From: Candidatus Bathyarchaeia archaeon
GTDB lineage: Archaea; Thermoproteota; Bathyarchaeia; 40CM-2-53-6; CALIRQ01
Assembly: GCA_038843675.1 (NCBI GenBank)
Contig: JAWBRV010000003.1
Span: 68,908 to 132,907 of the forward strand
Length of the DNA: 64,000 nt
Reading direction: 5' to 3'
Below are positions 32,556-41,012 of the stretch, piece after piece; positions within the stretch are counted from its first letter, which is position 1, and each line of letters begins with the position of its first letter. The notes under the pieces were generated by a model. The model saw nothing but the letters and a program-made list of their open reading frames with translations, had not been told where the DNA came from and made no database searches. The position numbers were made by a program, and so were the translations under genes.

Positions 32556-33422
32556 CTAGATAGGCTTGATCAAATCCAACCCCTCGATATTCTCCGAAAG
32601 CCCCTCGGCTAGATCGAGCATCGTAAGGAACTCGGCTCCGGCATTCTTCCCATGGGCGATGATTCCCCTCACTTGAGCCTCCGATGCGGCCCCGCAGTTG
32701 AACTTAACATGGGCTGGGACCCGCTCCATCTTTGGCAATTCGGAAAGTTCCCAAGAATGGATATTGCAAACGACCGGTAGGCCCCTTCTCCATATGGCAT
32801 CGAAGCAGAACCCGCAGATTCGGTCACCGAAGTTCTTTCGGAACCACCACCAACCGGCCGGGATTCGGAGTATTGGCGTCACGGAGATCGGAATCTCGAT
32901 CAATCGCCCAGCCTTCCCGCAATCCCACGCGAACGGCGTTGGCCTAATCCTCAGTCTATTATATCTCCCGGGGACATAGGCCGGGAGGATCGAGCTATCG
33001 TAGGCGTAACCAAGCCGTTTCAAGGCCCCTACCATGCCCGGCCAGATCCTCAGGAGCGGCCCCCTGTATCCGAGCGGCCTCGCCCCAGCTACCCGCTTCA
33101 AGATCTCCCCGCTCTTTAAGATGTCATCCGGTTCGCCGGGCCACAATTGGGGGCCATAATGCATAAGTCCATGGTTCGCGACCTCGTTTCCCATATCCGT
33201 TATCTCCTTCACAATCCCCGGCCGCTTGGATGCAAAGAAGCCCGTGACGAAAAAGGTAGCCCTTATGCCCTCGGACTTAATGATCCTTAACAATCGATGA
33301 GCGCCTGCCTCGGAGAGGTTCAATGACTCCTCTTCGCCGAGTGGCCGCCCCCCAAACTCTTGGGGGAGGGCGCATTCCTCAATGTCTATCGTAAGGCAGA
33401 ACGCCTTCTTAGATCCAGCCAT
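32556..33422 (-). CDS. Polysaccharide deacetylase (NodB-type)
   Basis: A 288-residue carbohydrate esterase of family CE4, which removes N-acetyl groups from glycans. The metal-binding and catalytic elements are FCLTIDIEE (DxE variant), ATFFVTGFF, the zinc-binding EVANHGLMHYGPQ, GYRGPLLRIWPG and a late IHSWEL motif. No signal peptide is visible, so it acts in the cytoplasm or on lipid-linked sugars at the inner face. It overlaps the upstream dolichol-phosphate mannosyltransferase-like gene by 37 bases and probably acts on the same lipid-linked glycan. Substrate unknown. Confidence 0.85.
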   Translation of the reverse strand: MAGSKKAFCLTIDIEECALPQEFGGRPLGEEESLNLSEAGAHRLLRIIKSEGIRATFFVTGFFASKRPGIVKEITDMGNEVANHGLMHYGPQLWPGEPDDILKSGEILKRVAGARPLGYRGPLLRIWPGMVGALKRLGYAYDSSILPAYVPGRYNRLRIRPTPFAWDCGKAGRLIEIPISVTPILRIPAGWWWFRKNFGDRICGFCFDAIWRRGLPVVCNIHSWELSELPKMERVPAHVKFNCGAASEAQVRGIIAHGKNAGAEFLTMLDLAEGLSENIEGLDLIKPI

Positions 33423-34099
33423 AACTTAACCATCCTATACAGGAATAGGGGGACGACTTTAAGCGTGCGGACTTTTGATGTTCCATGAAACCTAGTCCTT
33501 AGTAAGATGGGAACTTCGCCGATCTTCAAACCAGCCCTTTTGGCCTTAACCAAGAGCTCTATATCGAAATCAAAATCATTCGCGCTTATGTTCAATTTGG
33601 AAACGGCGCACTTCTTGAAAGCCTTGAACCCTTCATTGGGCGTGGTGAGGCGTAGTCCGAAGAGGGCGTTGAAGATCCAGCTGAACGCTCTTGAAAGGAC
33701 TCTCCTATAAGGGGAGCAGCTCCCATACATCCTAGCGGCAACGACCAAGTCCAATCCATCCTCCATAATTCTCATCACAAGGCTCGGGATCCATTGTGGC
33801 GAATGTTGCAGATCCCCATCCATGGTCACCAATATATCGCCCCTCGCCTCCTTGATCCCAGCCTTTATGGCCGCGCCCTTCCCCCCTTCCCCATTTAGGC
33901 GAATGGCCTTGATTAGAGGGAATTTGGCTGAGGAGAGCTTGATCTGGCCGTAAGTATCGTCCTCGCTATTATCGTCTACGAATATTACCTCAGCGAAGGT
34001 CATCAAATTATTGCTTCGGATGAACTCGTAGATCTCATCGGCTAGGGGGCGTACGTTCTCGCCCTCATTCCTCATAGGGACTATTACTGATATGCTCAA
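33386..34099 (-). CDS. Dolichol-phosphate mannosyltransferase-like GT2 enzyme
   Basis: A GT2 enzyme of about 237 residues that loads a sugar onto dolichol phosphate. It shows ISVIVPMRNEGENV at the start, VIFVDDNSEDDTY, GKGAAIKAGIKEARGDILVTMDGDLQHSP, and the TTPNEGFKAFKK and DFDFDIELLVKAKRAG elements. I put the start at TTG 34099, directly before the GT-A core. A longer frame to 34201 would overlap the divergent methyltransferase start. The end overlaps the deacetylase start. No C-terminal membrane domain is present, so it matches the short DPM1 form. Confidence 0.88.
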   Translation of the reverse strand: MSISVIVPMRNEGENVRPLADEIYEFIRSNNLMTFAEVIFVDDNSEDDTYGQIKLSSAKFPLIKAIRLNGEGGKGAAIKAGIKEARGDILVTMDGDLQHSPQWIPSLVMRIMEDGLDLVVAARMYGSCSPYRRVLSRAFSWIFNALFGLRLTTPNEGFKAFKKCAVSKLNISANDFDFDIELLVKAKRAGLKIGEVPILLRTRFHGTSKVRTLKVVPLFLYRMVKLWLDLRRRSALR

Positions 34100-34168
34100 G
34101 ACATCGCCGAGATCGGGCGAATTGCTTAAAAACTTTAGCCTAGGAAATGCCAATCCCGAGGCACTATC

Positions 34169-34783
34169 ATGGGCTCGAGAGATCTTAAGGTCATGGAGCA
34201 TTTCGATAGAATTGCTGAGAAATATCCAAAGATGACCTCATCGCCCATATTGAGCCAAATGAGGAGGAGGGAGATGGAGAGCATATTCAAAATGCTCTCC
34301 CCAAGTCATGGAGATTTTATATTGGATGCTGGTTGCGGCTCCGGCTATTACTCGGCCCCCCTCAAGGCCCTCGGCGCGAACGTCGTAGGCATAGATATTT
34401 CGGGGAGAATGGCGGCGATGGCGAGCGCTAGCGGAGCGGATGTGATCGTCGCGGATCTCCAATCATTCAAACTTAAGGCGAGGTTTGATAAGATCCTATG
34501 CGCTGGAGTTCTGGAGTTCTCGGAGGACCCCTTGGCCATAATTAAGAATTTGCGCTTTCATTTAAAGGATGATGGTTACATGGTATTCCTCGTACCAAAG
34601 CTCTCCCCAATGGGGGCCCTATACAAGCTCTATCATTTATCGCATGGAGTGAGGGTGCGCCTATTCTCCTCGAGGGGGTTCGAACTCCTTTTAGAGGATG
34701 CGGGCTTGAGGATGACAGCGGTGGAGGAGCCTACTTGTATGAGCTTGGTTGCGAAATGCGCCAAGGAGGGCCTTGAGCGTTGA
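34169..34783 (+). CDS. Class I SAM-dependent methyltransferase
   Basis: A 204-residue methyltransferase. The SAM-binding motif I is FILDAGCGSGYYSAPL (about residues 50-65), motif II VVGIDISGRM, and the following ILCAGVLEFSEDPLAIIKNLRFHLKDDGYMVFLVP shows the usual small-molecule methyltransferase pattern (UbiE-like). The target is not clear; in this cluster a lipid or a sugar is likely. Its stop overlaps the start of the membrane glycosyltransferase (TTGA), so the two are translated together. Confidence 0.85.
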   Translation: MGSRDLKVMEHFDRIAEKYPKMTSSPILSQMRRREMESIFKMLSPSHGDFILDAGCGSGYYSAPLKALGANVVGIDISGRMAAMASASGADVIVADLQSFKLKARFDKILCAGVLEFSEDPLAIIKNLRFHLKDDGYMVFLVPKLSPMGALYKLYHLSHGVRVRLFSSRGFELLLEDAGLRMTAVEEPTCMSLVAKCAKEGLER

Positions 34784-36348
34784 GCGTTATTGCAACTGCG
34801 AAAGGCTTGCCTCGTCGCGCATCCCCCATTCGGGCCGCAATCCAGATAGTCATATTCGGCTCCGCTCTCTTGATCAGGGTTTGGCATATGATCAACAGGG
34901 GATTGGATTACTACGGCGATAGTTATCACCATTGGTTAGTCAGCTACTTGACGGCCACCAATGGTTATGCCTACACTTCTTTCAAGGAGGAGATGCGCAT
35001 CGTTTGGTTGCCATTATATCATTACATAAGTGCATTCCTCATGAACTCGATAGGCATTTATGACTTAGCCGTGCCTCATGCCGTGAACATAATCTTCGGG
35101 TCTTTAACTTGCGTGATAGCTTATTCTATCGCGAAACATTTAAGCGGCCGGGAGGTCCTCGGAATCGCCGCCGCCTCCGCCCTAGCGCTTCAACCTTGGT
35201 TCGTGAACCTCAATACTTTAGCCTTGACCGAAACGACCTCCTGCCTCCTCATAATTTTGGCCATTTACTTTTACTTACTTGGGAAACATGCATCCTTCCT
35301 CGCCTCCCTTACCTTGGCCATGTTGACCCGATACGAGGCATGGTTCTTCGCGACCATGTTGCTGGCCCTCGCGGCTATCCAGCGTAGGTTCGGAATTGGG
35401 AAGCTGTTGGCTTCTGCACTTTGCGCCGGGGCCATTGCGATGGCTTGGTGCCTTTGGAGCTACGTCAATACGAATGACCTACTGGCTTGGTACAAGATCC
35501 AAACGGTCATGACGAGATGGGACGTCAGGTATTTCTATGGGGGGACCGGGCCGAATTTTCATAGGCTTGCAAATTTCATCAACTCAATGCTCAATATGAC
35601 CTCTTGGCTCCTCCCGATCGGGATAGCGGCCGGACTCCTGAAGAGAAGGGCCGAGGTGAGGACGATCGCGATCTTGGAGTTGGCATTCTTGTTATGCCTC
35701 GGAGCCCAGATCCTATTGGGCCTCTCGCTTCCCGAGCCAAAATATTCGATATATATCTTCCCCATGACTTCGATCCTTTTAATATCGCCTTTAGGAGGCT
35801 TGAGCTTGAAGCGTTCGCGCGTAAGGAAGGCCCTATTCGCGGCCTCCCTTCTATTGATCGTGCTGCTGCCCTTGAGGGATATTTGGATATTCCCGCTTAA
35901 GACCTACGTCCTCAAGCCGGAATTGGAGGCGGGCCTTGCCTTAGCGACGATCTACAAGGGCGGCGGCGTGATCTCCGATAGCCCCACGGTCATATATTAC
36001 AGCGGGATAGACCCGAGGAGATTTCATCCAAGCTCTCAAATCCATTGGTACGCCAAAGGATGGAGCAGGGAGAAGCTCAAGGAATGGTATATGAGGAATG
36101 ACATCCGCTACATGGTTTGGCAGAACGCCTCCTACTCAAGCCTTTGGTGGCTTTACCCGGAGCTATCCGGGGGAAGGGATAAGATCGATTTGACGGATCC
36201 GAGGATTCCAATAGGATATTTCGTTGAATACAGCAAGATCCATCGGTTCGTGGATAGGTCGGTCGCGATCCACATATACAGGATCGTTTTGGAAAATCTC
36301 GACCATCCGTTGGCGGCGATAAATTCGACCACGGTATCGAAGAACTGA
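34780..36348 (+). CDS. Multi-span membrane glycosyltransferase (PMT/ArnT-like, GT-C)
   Basis: A 522-residue integral membrane protein with roughly ten hydrophobic segments. The first outer loop, after INRGLDYYGDSYHHW, holds an acidic residue typical for GT-C enzymes that use dolichol-phosphate sugars. A C-terminal outer domain of about 150 residues (YKGGGVISDSPTVIYYSG to the end) carries sequons. The DPM1-like gene, 70 bases away on the other strand, would supply the lipid-linked sugar. Donor and acceptor are unknown. Confidence 0.75.
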   Translation: MSVIATAKGLPRRASPIRAAIQIVIFGSALLIRVWHMINRGLDYYGDSYHHWLVSYLTATNGYAYTSFKEEMRIVWLPLYHYISAFLMNSIGIYDLAVPHAVNIIFGSLTCVIAYSIAKHLSGREVLGIAAASALALQPWFVNLNTLALTETTSCLLIILAIYFYLLGKHASFLASLTLAMLTRYEAWFFATMLLALAAIQRRFGIGKLLASALCAGAIAMAWCLWSYVNTNDLLAWYKIQTVMTRWDVRYFYGGTGPNFHRLANFINSMLNMTSWLLPIGIAAGLLKRRAEVRTIAILELAFLLCLGAQILLGLSLPEPKYSIYIFPMTSILLISPLGGLSLKRSRVRKALFAASLLLIVLLPLRDIWIFPLKTYVLKPELEAGLALATIYKGGGVISDSPTVIYYSGIDPRRFHPSSQIHWYAKGWSREKLKEWYMRNDIRYMVWQNASYSSLWWLYPELSGGRDKIDLTDPRIPIGYFVEYSKIHRFVDRSVAIHIYRIVLENLDHPLAAINSTTVSKN

Positions 36349-36403
36349 ATCCATTAAGACATCGAAGCCCTCCCCCTTCAATTTCATCGAATCCTTCCGA
36401 GGA

Positions 36404-36973
36404 TCAGGGTTTGAGGACCTCCTCAGCAGCCTCCTCATATACCTTCAGGTCCGCCTCGGTGAACAGGACGAGCCTCACCTCGTCCAACCCATCCTCCGCC
36501 TCTAGGAAATCCTTGATCGCCCTCAGGGCGACTCGGCTCGCCTCCCTGATGGGGTATCCATAGGCTCCCGTGCTTATGGAGGGGAAGGCTATGGTCCTTA
36601 TGCCCTTCGAGACCGCCAGCTTGAGGGAGTTCAAATAGGCCTCCCTGAGGAGTTCCGGCTCGCCCTTCCCGCCCCCGCGCCATATCGGCCCAACCGTGTG
36701 GATCACGTAGCGGGCCCTCAAATTGCCACCCGATGTGATGACGGCCTTCCCAGTTGGCAAGCCCTCGGGCCATTCGGTCGCCCTTATGCGCTTGCATTCC
36801 TCCAATATCCTCGGACCGCCCTTCCGGTGGATCGCGCCGTCAACGCCCCCGCCCCCCATGAGGCTCGGGTTCGCGGCATTGACAATCGCCTCCGTGTCCT
36901 GCTCGGTTATATCGCCCTTTGTGAGGATGAGCTTGGCCCTGCCTATACGCAGCTCCAAAGATCCCCCCCTCAC
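36404..36973 (-). CDS. Macro-domain protein (O-acetyl-ADP-ribose hydrolase type)
   Basis: A macrodomain of about 189 residues that binds ADP-ribose and probably removes it from O-acetyl-ADP-ribose or proteins. Visible elements are ILTKGDITEQDTEAIVNAANPSLMGGGGVDGAIHRKGG, the YVIHTVGPIW strand and the phosphate loop FPSISTGAYGYP, all of the MacroD type. Possible starts are GTG 36973, which overlaps the upstream nitroreductase stop (GTGA), TTG 36958 after GGGGGGG, or TTG 37000. The two genes are one transcript. It may deal with NAD-derived damage. Confidence 0.9.
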   Translation of the reverse strand: MRGGSLELRIGRAKLILTKGDITEQDTEAIVNAANPSLMGGGGVDGAIHRKGGPRILEECKRIRATEWPEGLPTGKAVITSGGNLRARYVIHTVGPIWRGGGKGEPELLREAYLNSLKLAVSKGIRTIAFPSISTGAYGYPIREASRVALRAIKDFLEAEDGLDEVRLVLFTEADLKVYEEAAEEVLKP

Positions 36974-37488
36974 TGCGATCGAGCTCCGTACCTCTCCCAA
37001 TGGACCACTTCGCTCAAGCCCTTCCTCCCAGGGGCGGAGGGGGCCTCATCCGGGTAGCCCAAGGAAATTATTGATAAAGGCCTAACCCCCCTCGGGAGGC
37101 CTATGGCCTTTGCCACGGCCGCCTCCCTGAACTCCGAGACCCAGCAGGTCCCGAGCCCCTCCTCGTAGGCCTTCAGCATAAGGTTCTGGATCGCGGCAGC
37201 CGCCTCTTGGATCGAATAAAGCTCCCTATCCCTCGCCTTGGCCCCCTTTAGGTTTGAGCAGACGACTATATCGACCGGGGCCTTCCCTACATGCTCGCTG
37301 CCCTTCGCCGCCTTGGCCAGTCCCTCCTTGGTTTTGGCATCTCTGACGACCACGAACTCCCATCGCTCCCAAGCCTTCGGGGCCCAGATCGCGGCCTCCA
37401 AAACAGACCTCAATTTATCCTCGGGAACCGGGTCCGGCTTATACCTCCGGATCGATCTCCTATTCCTTATGGCCTCCATAAGCTCCAA
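36970..37488 (-). CDS. Nitroreductase-family flavoprotein 1
   Basis: An FMN-dependent oxidoreductase of the nitroreductase family, about 172 residues. It has the family start MEAIRNRRSIRRYKPDPVPED, the AAIWAPKAWERWEFVVVRD element, IQEAAAAIQNLMLKAYEEGLGTCWV, and PLSIISLGYPDE. I place the start at TTG 37488 because GAGGTG precedes it; ATG 37479 is also possible, while the frame upstream to 37641 enters the divergent gene's promoter. Overlaps the macro-domain gene. It is one of three related genes in the window. The physiological substrate is unknown. Confidence 0.85.
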   Translation of the reverse strand: MELMEAIRNRRSIRRYKPDPVPEDKLRSVLEAAIWAPKAWERWEFVVVRDAKTKEGLAKAAKGSEHVGKAPVDIVVCSNLKGAKARDRELYSIQEAAAAIQNLMLKAYEEGLGTCWVSEFREAAVAKAIGLPRGVRPLSIISLGYPDEAPSAPGRKGLSEVVHWERYGARSQ

Positions 37489-37627
37489 AAAGGCGACACC
37501 TCGCCCAAACCTTTGGGATGCCCATCTAAAAGCTTTTCGAGCGCCCTCGCGGCTTAAGGGGAGGGAGCTCCCCGAACGTAGCTGGAGATCGAAAGACATT
37601 AATCGATAATGGTGAATTTCCTTTCCC

Positions 37628-38392
37628 ATGCAAAGATTCATCGTTAGTTTGGTGAAGAGAGCTGGAAGGGAGCTAATGAGGCACTATTGCAAGGACTACT
37701 CTTTGATAAGGTTGAGGGGTAGGTCGAAGGAGATAACGACGAAGTACGATAAAATGATCGATGAAATGCTGATATCCGCCCTCTCCAAGAAGTTCCCAGA
37801 TCATAACATATTGACCGAGGAGAGCGGCTTCATCGATAGGGGATCGGAGTTCACATGGGTCGTCGATTCGTTGGATGGCAGCAGCAACTACGCCATCGGG
37901 AACCCCTTCTTCTCAATATCGATCGCATTGCTCCACCTCGACGACCCAATATTCGGCGCCGCATATGCCCCCTTCCTCCGCGAGCTCTTCTTGGCCGAGG
38001 AGGGGGGCGGATGCACGATCAACGGGAGGCCCGCCGAGGTTACGGATATCTCGAGGCTGAAGGATTGTTACTTGGTCGCTTGCGAAGGGGGGGAGAAGAA
38101 GGCATCGAGGATAAGCAAAATCAACGCGGCCCTCCTCCTTAAGGCTAGGGATGTTAGGAAGCTTGGATCAGGGTCATTAGAATGCGCATGGGTTGCCTGC
38201 GGGAGGGCGGAGGCCTATGTTACTGAACAAATAGATCCTTGGGACGTGGCCGCCGGGGTCCTCTTCGTGAAGGAGGCGGGCGGAAGGGTGACGGACTTCA
38301 AGGGCAGGGATTGGGCCCCGAGGAGGAGCGATATGGTCTTCTCGAACGGGAAGGTCCACGACCAGATCCTGAGGCTCATCTCCAAGCTTTAG
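37628..38392 (+). CDS. Inositol-1-monophosphatase/fructose-1,6-bisphosphatase-type phosphatase
   Basis: A Mg2+-dependent phosphatase of 254 residues in the archaeal IMPase/FBPase IV family. Metal ligands are visible as LTEESGF (about 62-68), WVVDSLDGSSNYAIGNP (77-93) and IDPWDVAAGVLFVKEAGG (near 204). Archaeal members often hydrolyse both inositol phosphate and fructose 1,6-bisphosphate, so a role in inositol lipid or gluconeogenesis is possible. It diverges from the nitroreductase gene with a promoter region of about 140 bases between them. Confidence 0.92.
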   Translation: MQRFIVSLVKRAGRELMRHYCKDYSLIRLRGRSKEITTKYDKMIDEMLISALSKKFPDHNILTEESGFIDRGSEFTWVVDSLDGSSNYAIGNPFFSISIALLHLDDPIFGAAYAPFLRELFLAEEGGGCTINGRPAEVTDISRLKDCYLVACEGGEKKASRISKINAALLLKARDVRKLGSGSLECAWVACGRAEAYVTEQIDPWDVAAGVLFVKEAGGRVTDFKGRDWAPRRSDMVFSNGKVHDQILRLISKL

Positions 38393-38441
38393 GGGGCCAC
38401 GATGGGGATCTAGCGATCGATGTCAATGGGTCGGCTCGGGG

Positions 38442-39197
38442 ATGACTAGGATCGTCCACGCCTCGGATCTACATTTCGGCCCCCAATTCCAGCGCGAGGT
38501 ATTTGACTTGGCCGTTGAGGAGATAAATTCCTTGGATCCGGACCTGTTGGTGATAACGGGGGACCTTAGCGAGGACGGCCTCATATCGCAGCTTAGGGAG
38601 GCGAGGGATGGAATCAAGAGGTTCCGGGCCGGGGATATGGTGGTCCTGAGCGGGAACCATGATTACCGATCGACCGGTTATCTGCCATTCAAGCGATTCT
38701 TCGGCTTCAGGAGGATCTTTGAGGGTGATGGATTCGTCCTAATCTCCTTGAGCACTGCTAGGCCGGATCGGGATGAGGGCGAGGTCGGCTATCGGCAGGG
38801 CCTTTGGTTAGAGAGGGAGCTATCCAAGCTATCCAAACGCGATGACTTAACGAAGATAGTCGCAATGCATCACCACCTCCTCCCAATACCAGATACAGGA
38901 CCGGATAGGTTGACGATAATAGATGCCGGGGACGTCCTCCAAACCCTGATAGAGGGCAGGGTGGACCTCCTGCTCTGCGGCCATAGGCACAGGCCTTGGA
39001 AATGGAGAGTCGAGGGGATGGAGATCGCCCACGCCGGTAGCCTATCCTCCGCGAGGCTGAGGGGATTCTTCGCCAATTCATATAATGTGATCGATCTAGA
39101 GGGAGGCGAGGCGAGGATCAGGCTTAAGGTAGTGGGCGGGGAGGAGCTGGACTTTAGGGAATTGAAGAGGGCTAGGGTGGACTACTTGGGGATTTGA
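38442..39197 (+). CDS. Calcineurin-like metallophosphoesterase
   Basis: A 251-residue metallophosphoesterase. The metal-binding motifs come in the correct order: ASDLHFG (D-x-H), VITGDLSEDG (GD), VLSGNHDYRS (GNHD), AMHHHLLP (H) and LLLCGHRHRPW (GHxH). This is close to CpdA-like cyclic-nucleotide or lipid A-type pyrophosphate hydrolases, but the substrate cannot be read from the sequence. It is followed by the inosine/xanthosine triphosphatase-like gene after 42 bases, on the same strand, so housekeeping of nucleotides is a possible common theme. Confidence 0.9.
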   Translation: MTRIVHASDLHFGPQFQREVFDLAVEEINSLDPDLLVITGDLSEDGLISQLREARDGIKRFRAGDMVVLSGNHDYRSTGYLPFKRFFGFRRIFEGDGFVLISLSTARPDRDEGEVGYRQGLWLERELSKLSKRDDLTKIVAMHHHLLPIPDTGPDRLTIIDAGDVLQTLIEGRVDLLLCGHRHRPWKWRVEGMEIAHAGSLSSARLRGFFANSYNVIDLEGGEARIRLKVVGGEELDFRELKRARVDYLGI

Positions 39198-39239
39198 GCA
39201 TTGGGTGATTCCGCGGTTCCAGAACGCCGCGGCCATGCC

Positions 39240-39791
39240 ATGCGGGTCGCGGTGGGTTCAACGAATCCGGTTAAGATCAGGGCCACGGAGAAGGCCTTCT
39301 CGAGGGCCTTCCCGGGGCTTGAGGTAATCGCCTTTGGGATCGAGGTGGAATCCGGGGTGCCTCCGCAACCGCTGGGCGAGGAAACCATAAGGGGGGCGAT
39401 GAACCGCGCCGCCAAGGCATTGGAGAAGTCGGGGGCGGATTTCGGAGTGGGCATAGAGGCGGGCCTATTCCCCTTCCCAAACACCTTGACGGGCTACTTG
39501 GAGCTCCAATGGTGCGCCGTGAGGGACCGGGCGGGGAGGGCATCCCTTGGATGCGGGCCAGGGTTCGAGCAACCGCCGGCGATAATTGAGGAAGTGATTA
39601 GGGGGGGAAGGGATGTTGAGGAGGCGATCCATATCGTCTTTGGTATCAAGGGCATTGGAAGGAGGGAGGGGGCGATAGGACTGCTGTCCAAGGGGCTAAT
39701 GGATAGGGAGGAGCTCACCGAGAGTGCCGTTCTTATGGCGCTGATACCAATATTGAACGAGGGGTTATATTTCAAGCGGCGATCGCTCTGA
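39240..39791 (+). CDS. Inosine/xanthosine triphosphatase (YjjX/DUF84 family)
   Basis: A 183-residue enzyme that hydrolyses ITP and XTP to clean the nucleotide pool. Features are the N-terminal AVGSTNPVKIRATEKAF, VESGVPPQPLGEETIRGAMNRA, FGVGIEAGL and GREGAIGLLSKG-like IGRREGAIGLLSKGLMDR. I take ATG 39240 as the start because family members begin with MxVAVGSTNPVK; a TTG at 39201 would add 13 residues. It lies in a row of same-strand genes and may share a transcript with the phosphoesterase. Confidence 0.88.
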   Translation: MRVAVGSTNPVKIRATEKAFSRAFPGLEVIAFGIEVESGVPPQPLGEETIRGAMNRAAKALEKSGADFGVGIEAGLFPFPNTLTGYLELQWCAVRDRAGRASLGCGPGFEQPPAIIEEVIRGGRDVEEAIHIVFGIKGIGRREGAIGLLSKGLMDREELTESAVLMALIPILNEGLYFKRRSL

Positions 39792-39872
39792 GATGCCGAT
39801 TGAGGAACCAATCCTTCAATGGCAGGGGGATTTAAATGAGATTAAGAAGGGATCAAGGGGACGGGGATAGGT

Positions 39873-40196
39873 TTGAGGGTGCTCTTCGTTTGCACCGGGA
39901 ATATGGAGAGGAGCCCGACGGCGGAGGAGCTCTTCAGGAACGAGGATGGCTTGGAGGTCAAATCGGCCGGCATATCGCCCAGCGCGCCAAAGTTCCTGAC
40001 GGAGAGCTTGGTGGCTTGGGCGGACAAAATCTTCGTCATGGAGGAGATGCATAAGGAATATATAGCCAAGAAATGGCCTTGGGCCATCAATAAGGTCGTG
40101 GTCCTTGGGATCCCGGATATCTATTTCCGCAACGACCCAGAGCTTAAAAGGCTATTGAGGGAAAGGGTTTCCCCGCACCTTCGATCCGCCCGCTAG
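39873..40196 (+). CDS. Low-molecular-weight phosphotyrosine phosphatase-like protein, short form
   Basis: A 107-residue protein with the Cys-based phosphatase loop at its N-terminus: VLFVCTGNMERSPTAEELF (C-x5-R-S). Genuine LMW phosphatases have about 150 residues and a late DPx Asp on a loop. Here the tail IPDIYFRNDPELKRLL contains candidate Asp residues, but the protein is shorter than usual. It could also be an arsenate reductase-type relative. The start is TTG 39873; GATTTAAATG near 39830 is a possible TATA element. It overlaps the convergent cupin gene by four bases. Confidence 0.72.
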   Translation: MRVLFVCTGNMERSPTAEELFRNEDGLEVKSAGISPSAPKFLTESLVAWADKIFVMEEMHKEYIAKKWPWAINKVVVLGIPDIYFRNDPELKRLLRERVSPHLRSAR

Positions 40197-40576
40197 GGCC
40201 CAACGGGAACCCTGTCCTCCACCGGAGGGGCGCCAATCTCCAAGAACTCGAACTCCTCCTCGCCCAATACCTCCAAGATCCCATGCCTTTCCCCGGGCCT
40301 TATCACGATCACTTGATATGGCCCCACCTCGTACTCGGCGCCCTCCAAGAGGAGCCTTCCCCTCCCCCTCAGGACGAAGAGGACTGTTTCCTTCGCCTTG
40401 TGGTAATGATAGCCCGTGGGGCCCGCCCCGGGCCTCAAGCTTTCGAGGTGGATGAAGAATTTCCTCACCCCGCGCTCCTCAGAAACCAATTCCCTCTCGG
40501 AGCGCCCCCCATCCTTCGAGGTCTTCGCCTTCGCCTCTTTGGCATGGAAGACTAGGACCACGCCTCTCCCCCTCAT
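40193..40576 (-). CDS. Cupin-domain protein (second of a tandem pair)
   Basis: A single-domain cupin of 127 residues. Cupin motif 1 is visible in TGYHYHKAKETVLFVLRGRG (His-x-His...Glu) and motif 2 in VIVIRPGERHGILEV. The metal-binding residues are present. The start ATG 40576 overlaps the stop of the preceding cupin (ATGA), so the two are surely translated together. A longer frame up to 40699 lies inside that gene and is not real. It may be a dioxygenase, an isomerase or a binding protein; I cannot tell which. Confidence 0.85.
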   Translation of the reverse strand: MRGRGVVLVFHAKEAKAKTSKDGGRSERELVSEERGVRKFFIHLESLRPGAGPTGYHYHKAKETVLFVLRGRGRLLLEGAEYEVGPYQVIVIRPGERHGILEVLGEEEFEFLEIGAPPVEDRVPVGP

Positions 40577-40953
40577 CGCCTCAGATAGCCGAACCTCCTC
40601 CCCAAGAGGTCCTCCCTGAGCGGCGTGAAGACCTCCACGAAGACGAAATCGCCCCCCCCAACGTTCCTGACATAATGCGGCGCGTTCGGGGGTATCCAAT
40701 ACGAGGACCCCTCCTCGACCAGTTCGATGCCCTCCCCTATCTTGAACTCGGCCCTCCCCTTAAGGCAGAATCCGATCTGCTCATGGGGATGGCTATGCTC
40801 TGGGAAGCTGGCCCCCCTCTCCAAAACCCCATATAGCATCATGGATCTCTCGCCAACCGCGAGGACCTTCCCCCTCAGCCCGGGCTGGACCTCCCAAAAA
40901 TCGACCTCCCATTCCCTAACAACCGGCATGACCCTCACTTCCCCAACGACCAT
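40573..40953 (-). CDS. Cupin-domain protein (first of a tandem pair)
   Basis: A cupin of about 126 residues starting MVVGEVRVMPVVREW. Motif 1 is FPEHSHPHEQIGFCLKGRAEF (two His, Glu-like Gln/Glu, His) and motif 2 reads YWIPPNAPHYVRNVG. ATG 40953 is chosen because a TATA element centred near 40976 would start transcription there, giving a leaderless mRNA. ATG 40929, preceded by GTGAGG, is the alternative. The frame continues to 41013, where it overlaps the divergent gene. The pair of cupins forms a small operon. Confidence 0.82.
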   Translation of the reverse strand: MVVGEVRVMPVVREWEVDFWEVQPGLRGKVLAVGERSMMLYGVLERGASFPEHSHPHEQIGFCLKGRAEFKIGEGIELVEEGSSYWIPPNAPHYVRNVGGGDFVFVEVFTPLREDLLGRRFGYLRR

Positions 40954-40972
40954 TAAAAGCCATTCCATCGGG

Positions 40973-40980
40973 TTTTTATA
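40973..40980. promoter_or_regulatory. Single TATA element shared by divergent cupin and slipin genes
   Basis: TTTTTATA reads as TATAAAAA on the other strand. Plus-strand transcription would begin near 41003, just before the ATG at 41013. Minus-strand transcription would begin near 40953, the cupin ATG. No second TATA element is visible between the two starts. Confidence 0.5.
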
Positions 40981-41012
40981 GGGGTATGTTGAAAAATCCT
41001 CAAGGGTTCTCA

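Noticed and set aside
34100-34201. Longer start for the dolichol-phosphate mannosyltransferase-like gene
   Set aside because: It would overlap the start of the divergent methyltransferase gene and add residues outside the known domain.
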